64,000 bases of DNA from Bacteroidales bacterium (GCA_016929525.1 JAFGIP010000117.1:62001-126000); one strand, 5' to 3'. Numbered from the stretch's first letter, positions 46,318 through 56,124 are shown. Numbers and translations are program-made. The notes: a model not told the origin generated them from the sequence alone.

Positions 46318-48459
46318 ATGAAACACGTACTCACATTCTTGATAATTTTTTCAGGTCTTTTTTTACATGAAGCTAAAGCTCAGAGACGATTAAGCGATAC
46401 GGCTTTTACATATTTCAGGGGAATTGAAGAACCACCTTCTAACTGGAATGAAAATGGTTTTGATGATAGCGGTTGGTCTGAGGGAAGTTATAGTATTGGT
46501 TTTGGTGATTCCGATGATCATACGGTAATTGAACCGGCATCATCGGTTTATACAAGGCACTATTTCAATATTGATGAGACAGATTCAATTGAAGAAATGA
46601 TTCTTCTGATAGACTTTGATGATGGTTTTGTTGCGTATCTGAACGGGGTGGAGTTTGCACGGGTGAACATGGGCAAGATAGGCTCACCGACATGCTTCGA
46701 TCAGCTGGCAGACAGATCACACGAAGCCTATAAATACAGGAATCTACAGTATGTGGTTCCGGGATATTATATAGATAATGAACTTATTTCAGGCAATCTG
46801 GTCTACGGAGAAAATGTTATTGCAATAGAGGTGCACAATGATAGTATCGATGGCAGCGACCTAAGCATGGAACACGGGATATACGATATTACAGATGCGT
46901 ATTATAATATTTTTTCTGTTTTTTCCCGGTATAAAAGATGCATGGAGCTGGACTCTACCGAGCTGCCTGTAATAAAGATAGAATCGGATGAATTCGGGAT
47001 TCCCCATAAAAGGATAGAAGTGCCTGCATATATTGAAATTATTGATAAGGGTAGTAACGGTTATAATAAACCGTATAAAACGGAACCTGTTCATGCCGGA
47101 CCTGTTAAGATTGAATTAAGGGGCGAATCTTCTTCGACTTTTCCAAAACAGTCGTTCGACTTTGAGTTGAAACAGGAAAATAGTGCTGATACCAGTATTT
47201 CACTTTTAGGTATGCCTGAAGAGGAAGACTGGATACTTCAGGGGCCTTTTGCTGATAAAAGCCAGATAAGAAATGCGTTCATTTACGATCTTGGGAACAG
47301 GACACAATATTGGAATCCGCATGTCAGATTTTGTGAAGTAATAATTAATGGTGAGTATGTTGGGTTATATAATCTTATTGAAAAGATTAAGCGCGATGAT
47401 GAAAGACTTGATTTAGCCAATCTGCGGCCCGAAGAAATTTCAGGAATTGACCTTACGGGTGGTTACATCGTTAAATATGATAAGGGACCTGGCGGGCTTC
47501 AAATTGTATATCCAAAGGAAAGCGATCTTCAGCCTGAACAGGAAGAATATATAAGAGGACATTTTGATGAATATTATTCCGTATTAGGATCTGAAATGGG
47601 GCTTGACCATTTCGTAGGGTACCCAAGATATATCGACGTAAATTCTCTTATCGAGTTGATAATTATATCGGAACTGTCAAAAAACTGTGATGCTTATATG
47701 TATAGTTCTTACATGTATAAAGACCGCAATGACAGAGACAGCAGGATTGTTTTTGGGCCTTTATGGGATTTCGATTTATGCTTTGGAAATTCTCAATGGC
47801 AGGAGGGTTTTCAGACAGAAGAATGGCAATTTGATTATCGCACAAATAATAAATTTAAGATAACGCGTCTTTTCCAGGATCCCTCTCTGGTTGAAGCTTT
47901 CGCTAACAGATGGTTTGAGTTGCGTGAGCAATATCTGCACACCGATTCACTGATAAGTAAATTAGATATGATGGTCAGTACTTATCAGGAGGCAATTGAC
48001 AGAAATTATGAGGTATGGCCTGTAATTGATGAAGGACTGTTTTTCCCCGCCTATGAAGTTTATACATACGAAGAGGAAATAAATTATATCAAAAACTGGT
48101 TGCTTGCACGTTTAGACTGGATTGATAACAATATTTATAATATCTATTATCCGGTTACTTCTACAGATGATGTCATTATTTCTGAAGGGGGAACTTTGAA
48201 TCAAATAAATGTATTCCCGAATCCATTTCAAAATGAGTTAAACTTAAAACTTAATCTGGAAATTGCAGGTAATGTGGATGTTAATATAGTGCATATGAAC
48301 GGGGCACAGTTTTCTTTATTGCAGAACGCTTATCTTGATCCGGGAGAATATTTCCTGCAACTGAATATCAGCTCAGATTTACCTGAAGGTATGTATTTAC
48401 TTCGTATACTTCAGAATGGTAAGCCTGTTGGAAGTATAAAAGTGCTGAAAGTAAATTAG
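46318..48459 (+). CDS. CotH-kinase-like secreted protein, T9SS
   Basis: A 713-residue exported protein. A signal peptide (LIIFSGLFLHEAKA) is followed by a galactose-binding-like N-terminal domain (NENGFDDSGWSEGSYSIGFG). Next comes the CotH domain (about 210-600): IRNAFIYDLGNRTQYWNPHV, INGEYVGLYNLIEKIKRDDE, GGYIVKYDKG and FGPLWDFDLCFGN, the last containing the acidic D-x-D of the active site. The C-terminal T9SS type-A domain has VFPNPFQNELNLKL and LPEGMYLLRILQNGK. CotH proteins are atypical protein kinases; this one would act outside the cell or at its surface. The substrate is unknown. Confidence 0.88.
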   Translation: MKHVLTFLIIFSGLFLHEAKAQRRLSDTAFTYFRGIEEPPSNWNENGFDDSGWSEGSYSIGFGDSDDHTVIEPASSVYTRHYFNIDETDSIEEMILLIDFDDGFVAYLNGVEFARVNMGKIGSPTCFDQLADRSHEAYKYRNLQYVVPGYYIDNELISGNLVYGENVIAIEVHNDSIDGSDLSMEHGIYDITDAYYNIFSVFSRYKRCMELDSTELPVIKIESDEFGIPHKRIEVPAYIEIIDKGSNGYNKPYKTEPVHAGPVKIELRGESSSTFPKQSFDFELKQENSADTSISLLGMPEEEDWILQGPFADKSQIRNAFIYDLGNRTQYWNPHVRFCEVIINGEYVGLYNLIEKIKRDDERLDLANLRPEEISGIDLTGGYIVKYDKGPGGLQIVYPKESDLQPEQEEYIRGHFDEYYSVLGSEMGLDHFVGYPRYIDVNSLIELIIISELSKNCDAYMYSSYMYKDRNDRDSRIVFGPLWDFDLCFGNSQWQEGFQTEEWQFDYRTNNKFKITRLFQDPSLVEAFANRWFELREQYLHTDSLISKLDMMVSTYQEAIDRNYEVWPVIDEGLFFPAYEVYTYEEEINYIKNWLLARLDWIDNNIYNIYYPVTSTDDVIISEGGTLNQINVFPNPFQNELNLKLNLEIAGNVDVNIVHMNGAQFSLLQNAYLDPGEYFLQLNISSDLPEGMYLLRILQNGKPVGSIKVLKVN

Positions 48460-48460
48460 T

Positions 48461-49744
48461 TTAGTATTTATAGAGTTTTCCCCACATTTGTTTTAGCCTG
48501 GTTATCAGTTCTTTTTCCCGGTTATTATTCTGGGGATTATAAAGGATTTTGCCTTTTATGCTTTCAGGCATGTAATTTTCCTCAATGAAATTATCCTGAT
48601 AGTCATGGGTGTATTTATAATCCTTACCATATCCAATGTCTTTCATAAGCCTGGTAGGAGCATTTCGAAGATGGAGCGGAACGGGCAGATCGCCTGTATC
48701 TGCAACAAGTTTTTGGGCTTCGTTTATGGCCATGTATGCCGAGTTGCTTTTTGGTGAATTTGCCAGGTAAATTGTAGCTTCTGAAAGAATAATTCGCGAT
48801 TCCGGCCATCCTATCATATTCACTGCTTCAAAACATGATTTAGCCAACAGTAAGGCATTCGGATTAGCTAAACCAATATCTTCAGCAGCCAGAATTACTA
48901 ATCTGCGGGCAATGAATTTTGGATCTTCTCCTCCTTCAACCATGCGTGCAAGCCAATACACCGCTGCATTAGGATCACTGCCGCGAACCGATTTTATGAA
49001 GGCTGAAATAATATCATAATGCTGTTCACCATTCTTATCGTACAAGGCCATATTCTCCTGTAACTTTTCCTTGACCATCTTATTTGTGATCACAATTTTA
49101 TTGTCCTTTTTTCCGGTATCGGATGAAACCAGCAGTTCAATAATATTTAAAAGCTTTCTGCCATCACCACCAGAATATCTCAGGAGTGCTTGATTTTCCC
49201 GGATATCTATATTAAACTTCTTCAGAATTATATCATTTTGAGTTGCTTTATTTAGCAGAGCTATTAGTTCATTCTTATCAAGCGGGTTAAGGATATATAC
49301 CTGGCAACGCGATAATAATGGTGATATAACCTCAAATGAAGGATTCTCTGTCGTCGCCCCTATAAGTGTAATTATACCTGCTTCAACAGCACCTAGCAGG
49401 CTGTCCTGCTGCGACTTACTAAAACGATGTATCTCATCAATGAAAAGTATCGGATTTGGATTATTAAAAAACTGCTGTTTTTTAGCTTTTTCAATGGTAT
49501 CTCTTACGTCTTTTACTCCGGAGTGAACAGCACTTAATAAATAAAATGGTCTGTCCAGGGTATTGGCAATAATTCTGGCCAGTGTAGTTTTACCAACACC
49601 AGGAGGGCCCCATAGAATAAACGATGGGATTACCCCTTTTTCAATAGCCTGCCTGAGAACTGCTTTTTCACCAACCAGATGTTTTTGTCCTACATAATCT
49701 TCCAGTGTTAGTGGCCGCATTCTGTCAGCAAGTGGCTGGTTCAT
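48461..49744 (-). CDS. rarA: Replication-associated recombination protein RarA
   Basis: A 427-residue AAA+ ATPase of the RarA/MgsA/WRNIP1 family, acting at stalled replication forks. Walker A WGPPGVGKTT (45-54), Walker B PILFIDEIHRFSKSQQD, sensor 1 TLIGATTENPSFEVISPLLS and the C-terminal MgsA domain (YWLARMVEGGEDPKFIARRL, ILAAEDIGLANPNALLLA, LPVPLHLRNAPTRLMKDIGYG). Full family length. It is convergent with the CotH gene with one base between stops. Confidence 0.95.
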   Translation of the reverse strand: MNQPLADRMRPLTLEDYVGQKHLVGEKAVLRQAIEKGVIPSFILWGPPGVGKTTLARIIANTLDRPFYLLSAVHSGVKDVRDTIEKAKKQQFFNNPNPILFIDEIHRFSKSQQDSLLGAVEAGIITLIGATTENPSFEVISPLLSRCQVYILNPLDKNELIALLNKATQNDIILKKFNIDIRENQALLRYSGGDGRKLLNIIELLVSSDTGKKDNKIVITNKMVKEKLQENMALYDKNGEQHYDIISAFIKSVRGSDPNAAVYWLARMVEGGEDPKFIARRLVILAAEDIGLANPNALLLAKSCFEAVNMIGWPESRIILSEATIYLANSPKSNSAYMAINEAQKLVADTGDLPVPLHLRNAPTRLMKDIGYGKDYKYTHDYQDNFIEENYMPESIKGKILYNPQNNNREKELITRLKQMWGKLYKY

Positions 49745-49910
49745 TTTCTTAAATTAAGTTAAATCTTTTTACAGTTTTCAAATTGGGTAAAAATAATGAA
49801 TTCTGATAAGTGAGTGATTTTTAGTATTTATAAATAAAGAACCATGAGATGAAATAATCAAGTATGTTAATTGATTTCTAATACCAATAATAATTTTTAG
49901 TCATATTATA

Positions 49911-49918
49911 TATATTTG
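49911..49918 (+). promoter_or_regulatory. Candidate -7 element for the SDR/thioesterase genes
   Basis: TATATTTG fits TAnnTTTG. It overlaps the TTG at 49916 that could otherwise start the next gene, and places transcription near 49925, 21 nt before the ATG at 49946; this supports the ATG start. No clear TTG is seen upstream. Confidence 0.4.
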
Positions 49919-49945
49919 AAGAGTAATTTTCATATTTCAGCTTGT

Positions 49946-50752
49946 ATGAAGGATAAAGTAGTTATCGTTACAGGAGCATCATCCGGTATTGGTTTGGCAT
50001 GTGCAAAAGCCTTTTTCGCTTTAAATGCAAAGGTGGTAATTGCATCGAGATCTGAAGATAAACTAAAGCAGATTGCTGAAGAACTAGATAGCACAGGAGA
50101 AAATTGTCTGGTAGTGAAAACGGATGTTGTTGTTGAGGAAGATTGTAAAAATCTTATTGAAAATACTGTCAGAAAATTTGGAAAAATTGATATACTTATC
50201 AATAATGCAGGTATTTCAATGAGGGCGCTTTTAGATGAGGTTGAAATCTGCGTACTTAAGAAAGTTATGGACGTTAATTTCTGGGGAACGGTTTATTGTA
50301 CAAAATATGCATTACCATATATTCAAAAAACGAAAGGAATAATTGTAGGAATTAGCTCCATTGCAGGGTTTCACGGATTGCCCGGTCGAACAGCATATTC
50401 TGCTTCAAAATTTGCTATGCATGGTTTTATGGAAAGTATCAGGATTGAAAATTTTAAAAAAGGTGTTCATGTTTTAATACTTGCTGCCGGTTTTACTGCT
50501 ACAAACATAAGAAAACGTGCACTTGATGCACATGGAAATGAACAAGGTGAAACTCCCCGTAATGAAGAAAAATTAACTTCTCCCGAAATAGTTGCTAAGA
50601 ACCTGATTCGCTCCATTAAGAAAAGAAAACGTACCCGTATAATGACAATTGAAGGCCAACTGATGGTACTGTTTCAGCGAATTGTTCCATTACTGACTGA
50701 TCTGGTTATTTTTAATAAATTCAAAAAGGAACCGAACTCACCTATAAGATAA
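49946..50752 (+). CDS. SDR-family oxidoreductase
   Basis: A 268-residue short-chain dehydrogenase/reductase. KVVIVTGASSGIGLACAKAF is the nucleotide-binding TGxxxGIG motif, IDILINNAGIS the NNAG motif, and GRTAYSASKFAMHGFMESIR the catalytic YxxxK. I start at the ATG at 49946; the TTG at 49916 would add 10 residues but lies in the promoter element. Followed by a thioesterase gene with 5 bp between, so the pair probably works on an acyl or lipid substrate. The exact substrate is unknown. Confidence 0.85.
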   Translation: MKDKVVIVTGASSGIGLACAKAFFALNAKVVIASRSEDKLKQIAEELDSTGENCLVVKTDVVVEEDCKNLIENTVRKFGKIDILINNAGISMRALLDEVEICVLKKVMDVNFWGTVYCTKYALPYIQKTKGIIVGISSIAGFHGLPGRTAYSASKFAMHGFMESIRIENFKKGVHVLILAAGFTATNIRKRALDAHGNEQGETPRNEEKLTSPEIVAKNLIRSIKKRKRTRIMTIEGQLMVLFQRIVPLLTDLVIFNKFKKEPNSPIR

Positions 50753-50757
50753 GTTTC

Positions 50758-51162
50758 ATGATCATTGCTAAATCAAAAATCAGGGTGCGATATGGAGAAG
50801 TTGACCAGATGGGTTATCTGCACCATGGTAATTATGCACTTTATCTTGAAGAGGCAAGGACAACTTTATTGCGTGAGCTTGGGCTTTCATATAAAAAAAT
50901 GGAAGAGGAAGGTATATTATTGCCTGTCAAAGAAATGGAGATACGTTATATTTTACCTGTTGTTTATGATGAAGAAGTTACTGTAAAAACTATGCTGATT
51001 AACATACCCGGTGCACGTCTTGATTTTAAATATGAGATTCTGAATTCAGAAAATGAAATAGTATGTAAAGCAATTACAACTCTTGTTTTTATTGAAGCCG
51101 CAACACGTCGTCCTATTCGTGCACCCGGGTATCTTATTGAGAAAATACAGGAAAATTTTTAA
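50758..51162 (+). CDS. Hotdog-fold acyl-CoA thioesterase (YbgC-like)
   Basis: A 134-residue hotdog thioesterase. IRVRYGEVDQMGYLHHGNYA with the Asp of GEVDQMG and the downstream YLEEARTTLLRELG helix match the 4-hydroxybenzoyl-CoA thioesterase/YbgC group, with Asp as the probable catalytic residue. It sits just after the SDR gene (5-bp gap) and before relA (135-bp spacer). It would hydrolyse a short or medium acyl-CoA in the cytosol. Confidence 0.85.
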   Translation: MIIAKSKIRVRYGEVDQMGYLHHGNYALYLEEARTTLLRELGLSYKKMEEEGILLPVKEMEIRYILPVVYDEEVTVKTMLINIPGARLDFKYEILNSENEIVCKAITTLVFIEAATRRPIRAPGYLIEKIQENF

Positions 51163-51254
51163 GTAAGGTGAACTATTAATTTCTGACTGATTATAAACGT
51201 CGTATATCAGGTGATATGTCATTTATATTTTTTGCAAAGTAATGGATTAATCAA

Positions 51255-51285
51255 TTTCAGTAGTACTTATTTTAGACTAATTTTG
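51255..51285 (+). promoter_or_regulatory. Probable relA promoter
   Basis: TAATTTTG (51278-51285) fits TAnnTTTG, with a one-mismatch -33 element TTT (51255-51257) at the proper 20-nt spacing. Transcription would start near 51292, just before the ATG at 51307. Confidence 0.45.
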
Positions 51286-51306
51286 CTTTGAAATGGTGTG
51301 AGTTTA

Positions 51307-53508
51307 ATGGCAGATTTGAAACAAAATATAGATAAGAAGCAACTGGAGTCATATAAAAGCCTTTTAACAAATCTGGTTGAACAAAAAGGAACAAAAACCA
51401 CAGGTGCAATTGATAAAGCTTTTGATACCCTTATTCAGAAGCGTTCAAATGATAAGACATTTTATGGGAAAAGTCTTGTTGTATCAGTTTTGAATAGTGC
51501 GGTAGTCGCAGTAAATGAGATTGGTCTGGGGAAGTCTTCAGTAATTAGTTTGTTTTTATATTATGCATTTGAAAAGGAAGGATTTGATGCACAGAAGATT
51601 AAAACAGAATATGATGAAACTGTATGGTTAATTACCGAGGGCTTGACGAAGATTTCAAAGATAAACGAAAAAACTTCCTCTTCGCAAGCTGAAAATTTCC
51701 GCAGACTCTTATTAAATCTGGCAAAAGATGTACGCGTTATCCTTATTAGACTTGCAGAACAATCTTACCTTATGAGGCAAATGAACCTGATGGCTCAGGA
51801 GGAACAGGTAAGGATAGCATCGGAAGCGATGTTTCTGTACGCTCCATTGGCACATAGGCTTGGATTGTATCTTATTAAATCGGAAATGGAAGATCTGTCG
51901 CTGAAATTTACCAACAGGGATACATATAATATGATAGCCAGGAAACTGGCTACTACTATGAAAGCCCGTAAAGTATTTATTGAAGAATTTATTGGCCCGA
52001 TTGGAAAAGAACTTAAAAAGCAGGGTTTTGAATTTGAGATGAAAGGAAGGCCAAAATCTATTCATTCTATTTGGAATAAGATGAAGCGTAAGGGTGTCGA
52101 GTTCGAAGATATTTATGATCTATTTGCTATCCGGATAATTCTTAAAAGTGAACTTAAAAATGAAAAAGCTGATTGCTGGCAGGTTTACTCGGCAGTTACC
52201 GATATTTTTCAACCCAACCCTTTGCGTCTGCGTGACTGGATATCAGTCCCGAAAACAAATGGATATGAATCGCTGCACACAACAGTTATTGGGCCGGGAG
52301 GAAGATGGGTAGAAGTACAGATACGTTCGGAAAGGATGAATGAAATTGCAGAAAAAGGAGTAGCCGCCCATTGGAAATATAAAGGTCTGGAAGGAGAACA
52401 AGGGATCGATGAATGGCTGGCAAAAATAAGGGATGTGCTGGAAACCCCTGAACCTGATGTAAATAATTTTATTGACGATTTCAAGCTTAGTCTTTATTCA
52501 AAAGAAATTTTTGCCTTTACTCCTAAAGGAGATCTTCGAAAATTTCCGGAAGGAGCAACAGTACTCGATTTTGCCTATGATATACATACCGATGTCGGAG
52601 CAACCTGCACGGGCGCCAGGGTTAATGGTAGAAATGTTCCGATAAGATATCGTTTACAAAATGGTGATAAGGTTGAAATACAAACCTCGAAAAACCAAAT
52701 GCCAAAACTGGATTGGCTGAATTTTGCAGTAACTACTAAAGCACAGAAAAAAATTCGCCAAAGATTAAATGAGGATAAGGTAAAAGAGGCAGAAATTGGC
52801 AAAGAAATAATCAAAAGAAGATTTAAAAACTGGAAGGTAGAATACTCCGATGATATTATAAGGCGTATTCTGAAAAACTATAGACTACCCAACGCCCAGG
52901 AATTTTATTGTAATGTGTCAAATGGTAAGATTGAACTTTCAGAGATAAAGGATTTCATAACTTCGGAAGAAGCTATATTTGAAACAGAAACAACATCACT
53001 TGAAGAATTTGAAACAACCCGAAAAGCTCCGGAAAGTGAAAAAACCTCGGAAGACGTCCTTATCATTGACGGAAAGCTAAAAAATATAGATTACAAACTG
53101 GCAAAATGTTGCTCGCCAATAATGGGAGACAGTATTTTCGGATTTGTAACCATTAATGAAGGTATTAAAATTCATCGTACCAATTGTCCTAATGCTGCTC
53201 AGATGATCGGTAAATATGGTTATAGGGTGGTTAAGGCAAAATGGACCAGTAAAAGTCCTGAATCATTATTCTCAGTTGATATTTCAATTCGGGGTGAAGA
53301 TGATCCGGCTATCTTAAACAGTATTTCCGAGGCACTGGCAAAAGATCTAAAAGTAAGTGTAAGGTCTATATCTTTAAACGCATCGGAGGGTCTAATACAG
53401 GGTACAATAAGTCTTAAGGTTCGCAATTTGAAACAACTTGACTTTTTATTATCCAGGCTTTCGGCAATTAAGGGTATATACTCCGTACAGCGATTTGAAG
53501 GAAATTAA
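51307..53508 (+). CDS. relA: RelA-type (p)ppGpp synthetase, degenerate hydrolase domain
   Basis: A 733-residue long RSH protein. Synthetase domain intact: GRPKSIHSIWNKMKRKG (about 247-263), VPKTNGYESLHTTVIGPGGR, VEVQIRSERMNEIAEKGVAA, HWKYKG. TGS domain (FAFTPKGDLRKFPEGATVLD), zinc-finger-like domain (CCSPIMGDSIFGFVTINEGI, HRTNCPNA) and a C-terminal ACT domain follow. In the N-terminal HD domain the metal-binding His-Asp of LLHDVVEDT is replaced (SLFLYYAFEKEG) and LADRLHNMRT reads LAEQSYLMRQ, so hydrolase activity should be lost, as in E. coli RelA. I start at ATG 51307; GTG 51298 is possible. A separate SpoT is expected elsewhere in the genome. Confidence 0.92.
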   Translation: MADLKQNIDKKQLESYKSLLTNLVEQKGTKTTGAIDKAFDTLIQKRSNDKTFYGKSLVVSVLNSAVVAVNEIGLGKSSVISLFLYYAFEKEGFDAQKIKTEYDETVWLITEGLTKISKINEKTSSSQAENFRRLLLNLAKDVRVILIRLAEQSYLMRQMNLMAQEEQVRIASEAMFLYAPLAHRLGLYLIKSEMEDLSLKFTNRDTYNMIARKLATTMKARKVFIEEFIGPIGKELKKQGFEFEMKGRPKSIHSIWNKMKRKGVEFEDIYDLFAIRIILKSELKNEKADCWQVYSAVTDIFQPNPLRLRDWISVPKTNGYESLHTTVIGPGGRWVEVQIRSERMNEIAEKGVAAHWKYKGLEGEQGIDEWLAKIRDVLETPEPDVNNFIDDFKLSLYSKEIFAFTPKGDLRKFPEGATVLDFAYDIHTDVGATCTGARVNGRNVPIRYRLQNGDKVEIQTSKNQMPKLDWLNFAVTTKAQKKIRQRLNEDKVKEAEIGKEIIKRRFKNWKVEYSDDIIRRILKNYRLPNAQEFYCNVSNGKIELSEIKDFITSEEAIFETETTSLEEFETTRKAPESEKTSEDVLIIDGKLKNIDYKLAKCCSPIMGDSIFGFVTINEGIKIHRTNCPNAAQMIGKYGYRVVKAKWTSKSPESLFSVDISIRGEDDPAILNSISEALAKDLKVSVRSISLNASEGLIQGTISLKVRNLKQLDFLLSRLSAIKGIYSVQRFEGN

Positions 53509-53557
53509 CTACAAGATATTTATTGTATATTTACACATTGAAATAATAACCGGTGTC

Positions 53558-54190
53558 ATGAGGGTTACAGCTATACTTTTATTGATTTTTACAGGAATTA
53601 CAACAAACATCAACGGTCAGATAAACGATACGGTTATCGATAATGATCTGATTATAGTTCCGGAAGATAATGGTTATCAAAATGAAATAATTAGCGATAC
53701 TGATAATTTAAAAAAGCTAAAGCCCGGTTTGGAAGTTGGTACATCATTTTCTTTTTCACCAGACAATTATTATGGTCCTTCATATTATGTAGCACCTCAT
53801 TCTTCTTTTTTAGTAACGCCACGTTTTATTCTGACTGCCGGATTGGCTTATGAATACTCTCAGATCTATCCTTTGTATTCAGGCGAAAATGACGATATGG
53901 AAATGCTCCCGATGACAAGAGCGTTTTTATATGCCAGGGGGACTTATTTGCTGTCATCAAGACTGACTATAGGAGCTACTGCCTATAAAGCAATTAACGA
54001 TGTTCCGAAACTTACCCGTAATTTGGAAGAAATGAGTAATAATTACCAGGGAATGAGCCTTGATATGCAATATAAAATATCAGATTCATTTTCAGTAGGT
54101 TTTCAGATCCGCATGCAGAACGGATCATATTACTATAACGGTAACAGCATGATCCCGGCTGCCGGATATGTTCCTCTCCGGGGGTTTTAA
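53558..54190 (+). CDS. Hypothetical exported protein
   Basis: A 210-residue protein with a clean signal peptide (RVTAILLLIFTGITTNINGQ) after the ATG at 53558. The open frame extends upstream into relA, but the signal peptide fixes this start. The rest alternates short beta-type stretches and Gly/Tyr turns (YVAPHSSFLVTPRFILTAGL), suggesting a small outer-membrane or surface beta protein. No family is recognised. It starts 49 bp after relA, probably without a functional link. Confidence 0.6.
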   Translation: MRVTAILLLIFTGITTNINGQINDTVIDNDLIIVPEDNGYQNEIISDTDNLKKLKPGLEVGTSFSFSPDNYYGPSYYVAPHSSFLVTPRFILTAGLAYEYSQIYPLYSGENDDMEMLPMTRAFLYARGTYLLSSRLTIGATAYKAINDVPKLTRNLEEMSNNYQGMSLDMQYKISDSFSVGFQIRMQNGSYYYNGNSMIPAAGYVPLRGF

Positions 54191-54445
54191 ATATGTTATT
54201 TTGGTAAGGTTTCTCTAAAATTTATGTTCGGTTTCTGATTCATTCGGCAAGTATTTATATTCATGTTTTGTGCAAATGTAATTCAGGTATTTGCTATCGG
54301 GTGACTATGCAGACAAATTTTCAAAATCACTGGTATTAACACTTGGTGAAGTAAAAACAAGGTTTTCTTCTGTATCAAATATTATCAAAATCTAGATATT
54401 CTTCATATTATTGTCCTCTTATTTCATAAAAGATATTATTACTTT
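54191..54445. other. Spacer before the chorismatase-like gene
   Basis: A 255-bp A+T-rich spacer that I examined for both coding frames and RNA structures and found empty. It would contain the promoter of the next two genes, but no exact Bacteroidota match was found. Confidence 0.35.
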
Positions 54446-55630
54446 ATGAGACGAAATATCTGGCGGTTAGAAGAAAAAATTACTTATAATGGAACTTATT
54501 GTGTTGAAAGTATTGTAAAAAAGTTATCTCAGAAGGTTGGTAAGTTTAATTCGAATATCAGCATATTAAGTATTAGTATATTCCTTAGTCATGACCAGGA
54601 TGAATTTTACGAAGTCAGAAAAAAAATTATCATCAGAATCAAAGATGAGTTTCCTGAAACTCCTGCTCTAAGTGTAATAGCACAAAAAACAACCGGAGGC
54701 GACGGAATACTTCTGGAAGCAAATGTCATTTATAATTATACTTCTGATATTGCGGTTTCCTATGAAAGCATAAATGATGAGATTTTTTATACGAAAGTAA
54801 AAGCTGTTGATTTTGATGAATATTATTTTTCAGGACTTACTTACAATGGCACTGAATTAAGTATGGAAACCAGAATTGAGAAAGCTCATTCGATATTAAA
54901 AAATGCATTCAGGAAGGAAGGAATTGGTATGTACGACATTGTCAGACAATGGAATTATGTCGAAGCAATAACAGGTTCGGATAAGACTAAAGAAGATCCG
55001 GTACAAAACTATCAGGTGCTCAATAATATAAGACATACATATTATAGTGCTTATGAATTTTCCGGAGGATATCCTGCTGCAACAGGAATAGGTATGCATA
55101 CGGGTGGTTTTATTCTGGATTGTCTTGCGTTGAAACGAAAAACTGAAAAATTGGTAATTAAACTAGTAAAAAATCCATTACAGTTAAGCGCTTATGAATA
55201 TTCGCAAGATGTGCTTAATGGTTCATCTTCCGGGGTAACCGTATGGCATACACCCAAATTTGAAAGGGCAAAAATTGTACAGTGGGCACAGGGATCATAT
55301 TCCGTATTAATTTCAGGCACTGCGGCAATTCATAATGAAAAAAGTCTTGCATTAGGAGATGCGGCAGAACAGACCAGAATTACACTGGATAATATTGACA
55401 AACTGATCGAATCGGCATCCAATATGATTAAGGTTGATCAGGGAAAATCAGTAAACAGGGTGATAAAATATTTAAGAGTGTATATCAGGAATAAAAACGA
55501 TGTTGATATTGTAAGTTCAATTTGCAATGCATATTGGAAAGATACAGAACCCGTATACCTCATAGCTGATATTTGTCGTGCCGAACTTCTTGTAGAAATT
55601 GAGGGTATTGTAGATTTAATTCCCATCTAA
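54446..55630 (+). CDS. Chorismatase-like (Rid-fold) protein
   Basis: A 394-residue protein whose C-terminal half resembles the chorismatase group (FkbO/Hyg5/XanB2), which carries a RidA/YjgF-like fold: FSGGYPAATGIGMHTGGFIL, IVQWAQGSYSVLISGTAAIH and LALGDAAEQTRITLDNIDKL match the family's GG.PA.TG.G, SGTA.I and GD...QT..T..NI blocks. Family members hydrolyse chorismate to hydroxybenzoates or a dihydroxy acid, feeding pigment or secondary metabolism. No pigment or PKS genes lie nearby. It precedes a PPC-domain gene by 13 bp, so they share an operon. The enzyme assignment is moderately sure; the product is not known. Confidence 0.65.
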   Translation: MRRNIWRLEEKITYNGTYCVESIVKKLSQKVGKFNSNISILSISIFLSHDQDEFYEVRKKIIIRIKDEFPETPALSVIAQKTTGGDGILLEANVIYNYTSDIAVSYESINDEIFYTKVKAVDFDEYYFSGLTYNGTELSMETRIEKAHSILKNAFRKEGIGMYDIVRQWNYVEAITGSDKTKEDPVQNYQVLNNIRHTYYSAYEFSGGYPAATGIGMHTGGFILDCLALKRKTEKLVIKLVKNPLQLSAYEYSQDVLNGSSSGVTVWHTPKFERAKIVQWAQGSYSVLISGTAAIHNEKSLALGDAAEQTRITLDNIDKLIESASNMIKVDQGKSVNRVIKYLRVYIRNKNDVDIVSSICNAYWKDTEPVYLIADICRAELLVEIEGIVDLIPI

Positions 55631-55643
55631 AATAAAATAGTCT

Positions 55644-56093
55644 ATGAGATATTCTGAAGCTAAAAAGGGAAGAGTATTTATTCTCAGGCTTGAAGACAAG
55701 GAATTATTGCAGGATAGCATTGAAAGATTTGCATGCGAAAAGCAGATTATGCATGCAGAAATCCAGTTGCTAGGAGGTGTTGATAAGGGGAGTAAACTTA
55801 TTGTAGGTCCTGAAAAGGGGAGGAATTCAAAAGTAGTTCCAATGGTTATTACGCTTGATGAAATGCATGAAGCAATTGGTAATGGAACCATAATACCAAA
55901 TACAAGTGGCGAACCCAAACTGCATTGTCATATCTGTTGTGGGAGAGGGGCGAAGACGATTTGCGGAGAAATACGTGAAGGAGTTATTGTTTGGCATGTT
56001 ATGGAAGTTATTATCTCTGAAATAACTAATTGCAGTGCTATCAGAAAACGAGATAAGAATCTTGGCTTTGAATTACTCTATCCGGAAAATTAA
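55644..56093 (+). CDS. PPC (DUF296) domain protein
   Basis: A 149-residue protein consisting of one PPC/DUF296 domain. KGRVFILRLEDKELLQDSIE opens it, and EPKLHCHICCGR holds the conserved H-x-H metal-site pair, followed by CGEIREGVIVWHVMEVII. In plants the domain is fused to AT-hooks; stand-alone bacterial copies are small trimers of uncertain role, sometimes implied in DNA binding or metabolism. Linked to the chorismatase-like gene. Confidence 0.8.
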   Translation: MRYSEAKKGRVFILRLEDKELLQDSIERFACEKQIMHAEIQLLGGVDKGSKLIVGPEKGRNSKVVPMVITLDEMHEAIGNGTIIPNTSGEPKLHCHICCGRGAKTICGEIREGVIVWHVMEVIISEITNCSAIRKRDKNLGFELLYPEN

Positions 56094-56124
56094 CTCAAAT
56101 AATTTATAAGGTTACTGAAATTGG

